Part shown: in pieces, positions 1-6,052 of the stretch
Position numbering within the stretch: position 1 is the stretch's first letter
Layout of the letters: each line of letters begins with the position of its first letter
Origin: JAGOBX01 sp017999075 [NCBI: Candidatus Babelota bacterium]
GTDB lineage: Bacteria > JAGOBX01
DNA: 6,052 bases
NCBI GenBank assembly: GCA_017999075.1
Contig: JAGOBX010000237.1
Span: 1 to 6,052, forward strand
Direction of reading: 5' to 3'
Translations under genes and position numbers: made by a program
Notes under the pieces: model-generated
What the model was told of the DNA's origin: nothing
What the model saw: only the letters and a program-made list of their open reading frames with translations
Databases searched by the model: none

Positions 1-226
1 GTACTATTTCTGCTAAATAGATCAGTTGATTATTAAAAAATTTTAATTGTATTTTTTTAGTTTATTTATAATATCCAATTATATAGTTACTAATGAAAGC
101 ATTTAGAATTTTTAATAATCAAACATATATGTTTTGAAAAACTTTATTTTCGTCAACTGCATTTATAATGGATGATTATGTCAAGTATTTAATGCTCCAG
201 TTGGTAACTGTTTATTTAATGAAATA

Positions 227-839
227 TTGCGTTTTTTTGACGCAGATGGGAATTTTCAGTACCGCATACTAAAAATGACAAGAATAGACAATAATGGAAA
301 GGTTGCATTTGATATTAAACTTACTAATGAAGCGACAGATGCGTCTGAATTGTATTTAACTTCGACCGAAACCGGCACAGCCTTAGCGCCATGGACGACA
401 AGAGGAACAGTGGCTGATCCTGATACAGAAGATCCTGTTTCAGAACTGAATATAGCGCGCATTGATAAAAACGGAAAAAACTTCTGGAAACAGAATTGTT
501 GTATCTCTATGCCCGGTGTTGGCGGCTCAAACCGTATGGAAAATATACATCACCATGAAGATCTGATGTCAATCGGCTATAAAACTTATGTTTTTTTTTG
601 AAAGCGATATTGAAGATGCCGCAAGCATAACGAATATTTCAGTACATTCGTGGCTGCAGATAATTGATAAAAACGGCGATTTTGGTTATCCTGAAATAGG
701 AAAGGATATTAACATTCAATACGGTCACAACCCGTATTTTTTAAATATCAAGGGCAGACCTGCCGCTGTTTGTTTTGGAACAAAACAATTAGAAGGTATT
801 AGTGAATTCGAATATCCAATTTTCTTTTTTATTGAATAG
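227..839 (+). pseudogene. Frameshifted, 5'-truncated propeller-like repeat protein
   Basis: Two overlapping reading frames (227-601 and 588-839) read as one protein if one T is removed from the nine-T tract at 591-599: the junction then reads Tyr-Val-Phe-Phe-Glu-Ser-Asp and the joined product is about 203 residues. The protein has four spaced copies of a short motif of the form hydrophobic-x-Asp-x-(Asp/Asn)-Gly, starting near 236, 281, 458 and 660 (for example RIDKNGKNFWKQN and IIDKNGDFGYPEI). This spacing and shape resemble blades of secreted beta-propeller proteins, but I do not recognise a named family. There is no convincing start: the frame opens just after a stop at 173-175, has no ATG and no Shine-Dalgarno before the TTG at 227, and reads sensibly upstream of it (residues NAPVGNCLFNE). 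The N-terminus and any signal peptide are therefore missing. Likely a decaying gene. A sequencing error or slippage at the T tract would also explain the break, but not the missing start. Confidence 0.6.
591..599 (+). repeat. Nine-T homopolymer at the frameshift
   Basis: Nine consecutive T sit exactly where the upstream frame meets its TGA (599-601) and the downstream frame continues. Eight T would give an uninterrupted frame. Homopolymers of this length are known sites of replication slippage, transcriptional slippage and sequencing error; the sequence alone cannot tell these apart. Confidence 0.7.
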
Positions 840-944
840 GCGAATTACTGTTATTATTTGCGCAAGTTTGATTATTGAGGATTTTATAAATACTTTTAGG
901 ATTAAACATTAGTATTTTAAAAAATGTAAATTTCAATATTAAAA

Positions 945-950
945 GAGGTG
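945..950 (+). promoter_or_regulatory. Shine-Dalgarno of lemA
   Basis: GAGGTG lies six bases before ATG 957. It overlaps the GTG at 948 that would give a longer protein, so that GTG is part of the ribosome binding site and not the start. The same AAAAGAGGT string precedes the next gene at 1541-1549. Confidence 0.75.
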
Positions 951-956
951 AGTTTG

Positions 957-1514
957 ATGTTGATACCAATTATCGGTGCAGTTGTAGCGCTGTTATTTGT
1001 GTTCATTGTTTATAATAGTCTGGTAAATAAAAAAAATCAGGTGAACAATGCATTCGCTTCGATTGACACTATGCTAAAAAAAAGATACGACCTTATTCCA
1101 AACCTGATTGCGACTGTTCAGACTTATATGAAACATGAAGCTTCTACGCTAAAAGAAATAACTGAACTCCGCTCTAAAGCTATGTCCGAAAATATCTCCG
1201 ACAATGAAAAAGTTGCGATAGACAATAAACTATCGCGCGCTATAGGTGGGATAATGGTATCAATTGAAAATTATCCGGATTTAAAAGCCAATCAGAATTT
1301 TCTTCAATTGCAAGGGTCTTTAAATGAAATTGAAGAACAAATATCTGCTGCGCGCCGGGCATATAATGCGGCTGTTACAGATTATAATAATGCAGTTGAG
1401 ATGCTGCCTACAAATATATTTGCAGGACTAATGGGATATAAGCAGCGGCAATTATTCGAAATAACCGAGAAAGAACGAGAAAATGTCAACGCTAAAAACT
1501 TGTTCAACTCGTAG
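957..1514 (+). CDS. lemA: LemA family membrane protein
   Basis: A 185-residue protein of the usual LemA size. Residues 1-23 form one hydrophobic membrane anchor; the remainder is a helical domain expected to sit on one side of the inner membrane. The family signature is clear: NKKNQVNNAFASIDTMLKKR followed by Tyr-Asp-Leu-Ile-Pro-Asn-Leu (residues 24-50), then the lysine- and glutamate-rich helices, and near the C-terminus ARRAYNAAVTDYNNAVE and PTNIFAGLMGY, matching the usual P-S-N-x-x-A-G-L element. Its biochemical role is not established; in other bacteria LemA proteins are envelope proteins of uncertain function. ATG 957 is chosen over GTG 948 because it is correctly spaced from GAGGTG. The gene begins what looks like a three-gene operon with the DUF3137 gene 40 bases downstream. 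A TATAAA at 885-890 could be a -10 element, but no matching -35 was found. Confidence 0.93.
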   Translation: MLIPIIGAVVALLFVFIVYNSLVNKKNQVNNAFASIDTMLKKRYDLIPNLIATVQTYMKHEASTLKEITELRSKAMSENISDNEKVAIDNKLSRAIGGIMVSIENYPDLKANQNFLQLQGSLNEIEEQISAARRAYNAAVTDYNNAVEMLPTNIFAGLMGYKQRQLFEITEKERENVNAKNLFNS

Positions 1515-1540
1515 TTTAATAATACGAAATCATCCTGAAT

Positions 1541-1549
1541 AAAAGAGGT
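1541..1549 (+). promoter_or_regulatory. Shine-Dalgarno of the DUF3137 gene
   Basis: AAAAGAGGT ends five bases before ATG 1555. It is identical to the string at 941-949 in front of lemA, consistent with matched translation of the pair. Confidence 0.7.
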
Positions 1550-1554
1550 AAATT

Positions 1555-2526
1555 ATGAAAACAATAGACGAATTAAAAAAGTATTATGAAACGGATATGA
1601 CTCCTGAAATATTAATACTTGAAGACGCGCGAAAATCTGTTATCAGGAAATTATTATATTTATTTATTTTTTCGCTAATTTTAGCCGCGGTTATATTCTT
1701 TTTCGCATTTAATATATTAGGCACAAAGGTATTTATTTTAATAATATTGCTTTTTTTAATAATCTGCATACCTGGTTTTTATTTTATCACTAAAAAATAT
1801 ACGAGTAATTTTAAAAATGTTGTGATTAACAAAATTATTACTTTTATCGAACCGAATTTACATTATAATAAAGATGGTTATATAAATAAATCTTCTTATC
1901 TGGAAAGCAAGATATTCACTTCATTGCCTGATAGATTCAGAGGAGACGATCATGTTTATGGATCTATTGATAAAACTAAAATTGATTTTTCTGAAATTCA
2001 TTCGGAATACAAAACCGAATCTACTGATAAAAACGGGCGCAAAAAAACAAGCTGGCATACTATATTTAAAGGACTTTTTTTTATAGCGGATTTCAATAAA
2101 AATTTTAATGGCGTTACAGTTGTTTTACCTGATTTAGCGGAACGGTTATTCGGGAGTTTTATAGGCAATATGCTCCAGAAAGCAAATATAAATAGGGGAC
2201 AATTGATTAAACTTGAAGATGTCGAGTTTGAAAAAAACTTTGCGGTTTACGGTGACGATCAGATTGAAGCGAGATATATATTGTCTACAGCGCTGATGAA
2301 GCGTATCACTGATTTCAAAAAGAAAAGCAAAAAAGAAATATATCTATCCTTTGTTTCTTCAAAAATATATATTGCTGTTTCATATTCTAAAAATTTATTT
2401 GAACCGAAAGTTTTTAAATCGCTTCTTGATTTTTCACAGATTCAAGAATATTATGACGATTTGCAGCTTGCAATAGGGATCGTTGAAGACTTAAATCTTA
2501 ATACTCGGATTTGGTCAAAACAATAG
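1555..2526 (+). CDS. DUF3137 family membrane protein, partner of LemA
   Basis: A 323-residue protein. A short charged N-terminal stretch is followed by two transmembrane helices (about residues 33-55 and 58-79), then a large soluble domain to the C-terminus. That domain has the pattern I associate with DUF3137 (galanin-like) proteins: Phe-Ser-Glu-Ile (145-148), Phe-Lys-Gly-Leu-Phe followed by an Asp-Phe-Asn-Lys segment (171-182), and LEDVEFEKNFAVYGDDQIEA running into RYIL (220-243), the most diagnostic block. No catalytic function is known for the family. It is frequently encoded beside lemA, as here, which supports both calls. It has a strong ribosome binding site and sits 40 bases after lemA without a terminator, so co-transcription is likely. 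The linker at about 152-167 is rich in Lys, Thr and Ser and looks disordered. Family assignment is from remembered motifs, not from a search. Confidence 0.85.
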   Translation: MKTIDELKKYYETDMTPEILILEDARKSVIRKLLYLFIFSLILAAVIFFFAFNILGTKVFILIILLFLIICIPGFYFITKKYTSNFKNVVINKIITFIEPNLHYNKDGYINKSSYLESKIFTSLPDRFRGDDHVYGSIDKTKIDFSEIHSEYKTESTDKNGRKKTSWHTIFKGLFFIADFNKNFNGVTVVLPDLAERLFGSFIGNMLQKANINRGQLIKLEDVEFEKNFAVYGDDQIEARYILSTALMKRITDFKKKSKKEIYLSFVSSKIYIAVSYSKNLFEPKVFKSLLDFSQIQEYYDDLQLAIGIVEDLNLNTRIWSKQ

Positions 2527-2587
2527 AAATAAAAAAATCAATATTTTGAATTTAATAAATTATTGCATTTTATAAAGGAAAATAAAA

Positions 2588-3043
2588 ATGAATATTTCTT
2601 TTTTAATTAAATGCGTTTTTATATTATTATTGGTTTCAAAATTTCAAGCTGATTGTTTTAACGGTTCTAAATTCAATACAAAATTTTCACTGATTATTCA
2701 CAATACAACTCACATGGGAACCGACTATATTGAAATCCAGAATATTGATGACACCGCTGTTTACGGGAAGGTTGGCATTGATTGGTCAATCGGTCCTCAA
2801 GCGCGCGAACAGTTGGAGCATGAAAAGTTTTATATTTTGCCATTTTCAGCGAAATTGATTGATAAAGATAAAGGATTTAATTTTGAAGTAAATATTGCCA
2901 ATAGAAAAATTTATGATTTTAATCTATTTTTTATCTTTGATAAAGAGCTCAATCCTCGTCTTGTTGGATTTGTAAAAATAAAAAATTCTAAAAAAAATTT
3001 GTTTCCACCGGAGATATTTGGCGCTTTAGCTACACCTTTTTAA
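2588..3043 (+). CDS. Exported protein of unknown family, third gene of lemA cluster
   Basis: A 151-residue protein I do not recognise. Residues 3-16 are a hydrophobic core after a short N-terminus, so it is probably exported or anchored by an N-terminal helix. The cysteine at 23 follows Gln-Ala-Asp, which is not a canonical lipobox, so a lipoprotein is possible but not favoured. The rest alternates hydrophobic and polar residues and contains several Asp/Asn-rich turns (Ile-Asp-Asp, Ile-Asp-Lys-Asp-Lys), consistent with a small beta-rich domain. The C-terminus ends in a proline-containing hydrophobic tail (PPEIFGALATPF). AAAGGAA at 2574-2580 stands seven bases before ATG 2588 and supports this start. 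It lies 61 bases after the DUF3137 gene on the same strand with no visible terminator, so it is probably in the same transcript and may act with the LemA/DUF3137 pair at the envelope; that link is inference from position only. Confidence 0.8.
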   Translation: MNISFLIKCVFILLLVSKFQADCFNGSKFNTKFSLIIHNTTHMGTDYIEIQNIDDTAVYGKVGIDWSIGPQAREQLEHEKFYILPFSAKLIDKDKGFNFEVNIANRKIYDFNLFFIFDKELNPRLVGFVKIKNSKKNLFPPEIFGALATPF

Positions 3044-3112
3044 CATAAAAAACACATTATTATCAAAAAAACAAAAACAAATACAAAGAAATGTAATACT
3101 GTGCAATACAAT

Positions 3113-3150
3113 GCAGGGCGCGGAGCGCAGTGCTCAGAGCGCAGAGTGAA
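3113..3150. repeat. G+C-rich island with 14-base direct repeat
   Basis: 26 of these 38 bases are G or C, against roughly a quarter to a third nearby. GAGCGCAG occurs at 3123-3130 and again at 3137-3144, giving a 14-base period; a related AGCGCAG recurs at 3318-3324. GAGC and GCTC at 3123-3126 and 3132-3135 could pair as a very short hairpin. It could be a degenerate dispersed repeat; only one island is visible in the window. Confidence 0.5.
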
Positions 3151-3241
3151 GAACGAGAAACGAAAAATGAATTTTAAACTTTACGCCTATGCTGAGTCTA
3201 TTGTTATGTTCAAGAAAAACTATGAATACAAAATAATTTTA

Positions 3242-3270
3242 TTGAAAAAAATAAAATTGTAAGAGATAAT
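3242..3270 (+). promoter_or_regulatory. Sigma-70-type promoter for the outer-membrane protein gene
   Basis: TTGAAA (3242-3247) and GATAAT (3265-3270) each match five of six consensus bases and are separated by exactly 17 bases. Transcription would start near 3277, leaving a leader of about 90 bases before ATG 3366. AT-rich DNA yields chance matches, but the optimal spacing and position in a gap before a gene make this one credible. Confidence 0.45.
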
Positions 3271-3365
3271 AGCGTAAGAAATCAAATAATAGAAAATGAT
3301 GATTATAAAATTAGAAAAGCGCAGGGTTTTGAGAAATAATTATTTTAAGGATTAAAATAGAAAAT

Positions 3366-4421
3366 ATGAAAATTTGTATAATAATTTTTAATCTTATTTT
3401 GTTTGTTTTTTCAGCTGCAGCTATAGATTTATCAAAAATTGATTATAAAGCTTACGGTTTTATTAATGCTAGCGTTATTTATGGCGACCGCAATCCTGCC
3501 TGGCATACTCAATACAAAGCAAATCCCGATTACGGAAAATCAGATTTAAATTTCACAATGGAAACATCGAGGCTCGGTCTTAAAATAATTGCGCCTGAAG
3601 AAAATAATTATAAAATTGACGGTGTGTTTGAAATTGATTTTACGAATGGCGATAATATAACTAATCAAAACGCTGAATTACGATTAAGGAAAGCGTATAT
3701 AACGATTGATAAAAATAATTGGAAAATTATCGGCGGTCAAACTGATATGATAATAGCGCAGACAGAACCGTTGATGCTTAACGGCGGTTATCTTGGGCAT
3801 TGCGGTAATTTATATGGGCAGATTCCGCAATTGCGTATCGGTTATAAGTTGAATTTTTTTAAGATTGAAGCAGGCGCATTAAAACAAACTAAAGATGTCA
3901 AAAGCGCGCTTCCACAGACGCAGACCGGACAATTCCGGTATCAAGCAAGAATTGCCGCTGAAAAAAAATTGTTGATATTTAAAAATGCGATGTTTGCATT
4001 GGGATTCGATAAAGGCAAATATTCTCGTGATATTTCAGAGTCATACGCTTATTCAGCTGAACTTGAGCTGCCATTTAAATTCGGCAAAATCTCATCTGAA
4101 ATTTTTAAAGGCGCAAATATCAAGGATTTATTAGGTTCAATAACAATGGAACCTAAAAAGCCGGAAATTAAAAGCAACGGAGCTTACTTTAATCTATTAT
4201 GGTATTTCTCGAAAAATTTATTTTCTAATGCAGGTTATGGTTATGCTAAAAATAAATATTCATTGCTCGCTGATTTGGATTATTTGAAGAACCGGCAAAA
4301 ATATATTAATTTATGGTATCGTTTGACTTCAAGATTATTAACCGCTGCTGAGTTTTATAATATCAAATCGGATATGTTTTATCAGAATAATATATTTGAA
4401 TTAAAAAGCAATCGTTATTAA
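3366..4421 (+). CDS. Probable outer-membrane beta-barrel (porin-like) protein
   Basis: A 351-residue protein with a classic Sec signal peptide: Met-Lys, a hydrophobic core (residues 3-15), and Ser-Ala-Ala-Ala with cleavage expected after Ala19. The mature part is rich in alternating aromatic and polar residues typical of beta strands. It starts with a barrel-like strand (YKAYGFINASVIYGDRNPAW, residues 27-46) and contains TSRLGLKI (67-74) and LRLRKAYITI followed by WKIIGGQ (105-125), a pattern seen in DcaP-like and related porins, where a strand with Arg residues is followed by a Gly-Gly-Gln turn. The chain ends in Arg-Tyr, compatible with the aromatic last residue of many barrels. It would sit in the outer membrane; what it transports is unknown. 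At 351 residues it is somewhat short for DcaP-type porins, so the exact family is uncertain. ATG 3366 is supported by the signal peptide; the nearest AAGG (3347-3350) is rather far upstream at 15 bases. It appears to be a single-gene unit behind the promoter at 3242-3270. Confidence 0.78.
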   Translation: MKICIIIFNLILFVFSAAAIDLSKIDYKAYGFINASVIYGDRNPAWHTQYKANPDYGKSDLNFTMETSRLGLKIIAPEENNYKIDGVFEIDFTNGDNITNQNAELRLRKAYITIDKNNWKIIGGQTDMIIAQTEPLMLNGGYLGHCGNLYGQIPQLRIGYKLNFFKIEAGALKQTKDVKSALPQTQTGQFRYQARIAAEKKLLIFKNAMFALGFDKGKYSRDISESYAYSAELELPFKFGKISSEIFKGANIKDLLGSITMEPKKPEIKSNGAYFNLLWYFSKNLFSNAGYGYAKNKYSLLADLDYLKNRQKYINLWYRLTSRLLTAAEFYNIKSDMFYQNNIFELKSNRY

Positions 4422-4446
4422 TTTTCTATGCTTTATACCTTTTAAA

Positions 4447-4467
4447 CCCGAATATGTGCTATTCGGG
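4447..4467. terminator. Perfect 8-bp hairpin after the barrel gene
   Basis: CCCGAATA (4447-4454), a five-base loop TGTGC, and TATTCGGG (4460-4467) pair perfectly 25 bases after the stop of the outer-membrane protein gene. The position suits a terminator, but no T tract follows directly on the + strand; the first long T run is at 4496-4503. It may instead be a transcript-stabilising stem or an operator. Confidence 0.45.
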
Positions 4468-4491
4468 ATTAGGTAGTGTATCATAATAAAG

Positions 4492-4587
4492 TTGATTTTT
4501 TTTATTGCAGATTTGCGTTTTGTTTTCCGAGGCAATATATCTGCTGTTGTAGGCGATACCATCGAAATTGCAGAAGAAATAAAATGA
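4492..4587 (+). pseudogene. Short coding-looking remnant, unidentified
   Basis: An open frame without ATG (it opens after a stop at 4474-4476; TTG 4492 is the only plausible start) ends at TGA 4585-4587. Its last 25 codons read like protein (DLRFVFRGNISAVVGDTIEI then AEEIK), and 4510-4584 is about 37% G+C against about 19% in the 42 bases that follow, as expected for coding DNA in an AT-rich genome. No ribosome binding site is seen. It is most likely the 3' end of a lost gene, or chance; I do not recognise the family. Confidence 0.25.
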
Positions 4588-4629
4588 TTTTAAATAAGCA
4601 AAATAATTAAAAGCGTCCCAATTTATTTT

Positions 4630-6052
4630 ATGAATAAAATATTTTTTAATTTTTACCGCATTATCAAATCAATCTTTTCAAGAAAAAAAGAAATTCCTAA
4701 TATTGATAATATCCAGGATTATCTGACTTTAGAAAAAGAAAAAGTCGTTATTGGCGTTATGATTATTTTTTTGTTAGATAATCTATATCTGGCATTCGGC
4801 AGAGAAGGCATACCTTTGTATATGGTTATTTCCTGCACTGCAGCGTTTATCATTTGTTTAATAAGTATAATTTATATTTTTTTAGATAAATATTATACAG
4901 GTCAGTTGATAATGAACTATGGTAGTGTTATACTGTGGTTTATCCATTTTATGTATATGCTTATCAGCGGTCAAAGCGATTACCGCTTCCCTGTAGCTAC
5001 AACATATTTGTTTACAATAATTATGATGTATGCAATTGTATCAAATTATATTTTCCTCGATAAAAAACACGGATTGATTTCCGGATTTATCGCAATACTC
5101 TTTATGATAATTTCTATGTTTATAATCGGCAAAAAAAAATATTTTGACAATATGATTTCACCGTTTGTATTTATAATTGTATTAACAATAATTATCTGGT
5201 ATTTTATAAATATTTTTAACACTATTTTTAAAAAACTGATTGAACTAAAAGATAATCTGCAGATTGAAGTAAAAAAAAGAACAGCGGAACTTGAACGGTT
5301 AAGCAAATTGAAAAATTATTTTCTTGCTAATGTAAATCATGAAATGCGGACGCCGTTAAATTCGATTATTGGTTATTCCAATATTATTGACAGCAATGAG
5401 ATATCTGATGAAAATAAAAAATATTTATCGAATATCCGTAAATCAAGCGCTTCATTATTGAGAATTATTGACGATATCCTTGATATAACTAAAATAGAAG
5501 CAGGTCAGATTGATATAGAAAATAAAGTTTTCAATTTGAAAGATGAAATAGAAAATATCAAATTTAATTTTTCAGAAAAACTCAAGAGCAAACTAAAAGA
5601 TATAAATTTTAAAGTTAATGTGAATTCGGAAGTCCCTGAATTTATTGAAACAGACCCTGTGCGATTAAATCAGATAATTAATAATTTACTTGTAAATTCA
5701 TTCAAATACACTGAAAAAGGCGAAATTTCGTTGACTGCAATATTCGAATATGACAATGAGAATAGAGATTCTGGAACATTGATTATTGAAATTTCAGACA
5801 CAGGCATAGGAATTCACGAATCTGAAGCGGAGCGGATTTTTGAAAAGTTTGAAAGATTAAAAATGAAAGAAGATTATTATAACATTGATAAAAGCGCTGG
5901 TTTGGGTTTAGCTATAGTAAAACAGATTGCAGAAAAAATAAACGGTGAAATCAGATTGACGAGCGCATTAAATAAAGGCAGCAAATTCACCGTTGAAATA
6001 AAAAAAATAAAAGTTCATCAAAGTTTGAATGAATGCTATTCGGTTGGAAATA
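4630..6052 (+). CDS. Six-helix membrane sensor histidine kinase, 3' end beyond window
   Basis: An open frame of 474 complete codons without a stop in the window. Residues 1-38 are cytoplasmic and basic. Six transmembrane helices follow (about 39-56, 64-85, 92-112, 120-143, 148-167, 177-196) with only short loops, so the sensor is the membrane block itself and not a periplasmic domain. A coiled linker (200-228) leads to the HisKA H-box, Asn-His-Glu-Met-Arg-Thr-Pro, with phospho-acceptor His237 and the Glu238/Thr241 pair linked to phosphatase activity. The ATPase domain has the N-box NNLLVNSFKYT (Asn352, Asn356), G1 Asp390-Thr-Gly-Ile-Gly, an F-box (IFEKFERL) and G2 Gly424-Leu-Gly, so all core motifs are present and it should be active. 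The kinase core ends near residue 460; the last residues (KVHQSLNECYSVGN) start a tail or further domain. ATG 4630 is the only Met before helix 1, but no Shine-Dalgarno precedes it. The input signal and response regulator are not visible. Confidence 0.92.
   Translation, partial: MNKIFFNFYRIIKSIFSRKKEIPNIDNIQDYLTLEKEKVVIGVMIIFLLDNLYLAFGREGIPLYMVISCTAAFIICLISIIYIFLDKYYTGQLIMNYGSVILWFIHFMYMLISGQSDYRFPVATTYLFTIIMMYAIVSNYIFLDKKHGLISGFIAILFMIISMFIIGKKKYFDNMISPFVFIIVLTIIIWYFINIFNTIFKKLIELKDNLQIEVKKRTAELERLSKLKNYFLANVNHEMRTPLNSIIGYSNIIDSNEISDENKKYLSNIRKSSASLLRIIDDILDITKIEAGQIDIENKVFNLKDEIENIKFNFSEKLKSKLKDINFKVNVNSEVPEFIETDPVRLNQIINNLLVNSFKYTEKGEISLTAIFEYDNENRDSGTLIIEISDTGIGIHESEAERIFEKFERLKMKEDYYNIDKSAGLGLAIVKQIAEKINGEIRLTSALNKGSKFTVEIKKIKVHQSLNECYSVGN

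Larger units (their letters stand above)
3044..3365. other. Non-coding gap with G+C-rich island and promoter
   Basis: A 322-base stretch with no convincing gene. It begins with an A-rich stretch (to about 3100), then the repetitive G+C-rich island at 3113-3150, then AT-rich sequence carrying the promoter at 3242-3270. Two short open stretches were looked at and not called: a 31-codon frame from ATG 3167 with no ribosome binding site, and a start-less frame at 3226-3339. No hairpin followed by a T tract was found after the gene ending at 3043, so where the lemA cluster transcript stops is not visible. Confidence 0.6.

Noticed and set aside
67-72. TATAAT at 67-72 (and 164-169) as promoters for the left-hand gene
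   Set aside because: No -35 element lies at 16-18 bases, and such hexamers are common by chance in this composition.
168-270. Small ORF from ATG 168
   Set aside because: It overlaps the better coding frame and has no ribosome binding site or recognisable motif.
256-462. Minus-strand open frame of 68 codons
   Set aside because: It lies antisense to the repeat-protein remnant, with no ribosome binding site or recognisable motif.
948-956. GTG 948 as start of lemA
   Set aside because: It lies inside the GAGGTG ribosome binding site; ATG 957 is spaced correctly from it.
1584-1769. Minus-strand open frame of 61 codons
   Set aside because: It is a shadow of the DUF3137 gene.
3167-3262. 31-codon ORF from ATG 3167
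   Set aside because: It has no ribosome binding site, is short, and overlaps the promoter region.
3226-3339. Start-less open frame of 37 codons that reads plausibly (IENDDYKIRKAQGFEK at the end)
   Set aside because: It has no start codon, is no richer in G+C than the background, and overlaps the promoter; a chance open frame of this length is not rare in AT-rich DNA. A gene remnant cannot be excluded.
5046-5306. Minus-strand open frame of 86 codons
   Set aside because: It is a shadow of the membrane part of the histidine kinase, which is confirmed by its H-, N- and G-boxes.
1-6052. CRISPR array, tRNA, rRNA or intact insertion sequence
   Set aside because: No regularly spaced repeats, tRNA-like folds, rRNA segments or transposase motifs were seen.

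Overview
The window is AT-rich (roughly 30% G+C by eye). All convincing genes lie on the + strand. It suggests a low-G+C Gram-negative bacterium: one gene encodes a probable outer-membrane beta-barrel with a Sec signal peptide. Several genes carry clear Shine-Dalgarno sequences (AAAAGAGGT, AAAGGAA), which argues mildly against Bacteroidota, where these are usually absent. I cannot name the phylum from this sequence.

Layout. Positions 1-226 are very AT-rich and show no convincing gene. Positions 227-839 hold the 3' part of a secreted or propeller-like protein that lacks a good start and is broken by a +1 frameshift in a T9 tract at 591-599. One T fewer would join the two parts into one reading frame. 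From about 945 to 3043 there is a compact likely operon: lemA (start best placed at ATG 957), a DUF3137 membrane protein (1555-2526) and a small exported protein of unknown family (2588-3043). The gaps are 40 and 61 bases, with no terminator between the genes. LemA next to DUF3137 is a recurring pair in bacteria, so the third gene is a candidate new partner.

Positions 3044-3365 are non-coding. They contain an isolated G+C-rich, repetitive island (3113-3150) and a good sigma-70-type promoter (TTGAAA, 17 bases, GATAAT; 3242-3270) that probably drives the outer-membrane protein gene at 3366-4421. That gene is followed by a perfect 8-bp hairpin (4447-4467) and a short coding-looking remnant (4492-4587).

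From 4630 to the right edge runs the 5' part of a six-helix membrane histidine kinase with complete HisKA and HATPase cores. It is open at the window end, so whether a receiver or other domain follows cannot be seen.

Functionally the window is mostly cell-envelope: two membrane proteins of the LemA/DUF3137 pair, an exported partner, a porin-like barrel and a membrane-bound signalling kinase. There is no sign of a CRISPR array, tRNA, rRNA or intact mobile element. Nothing here is clearly a new defence or metabolic system. The most open questions are the unknown third gene of the lemA cluster, the T9 frameshift and the G+C-rich island.
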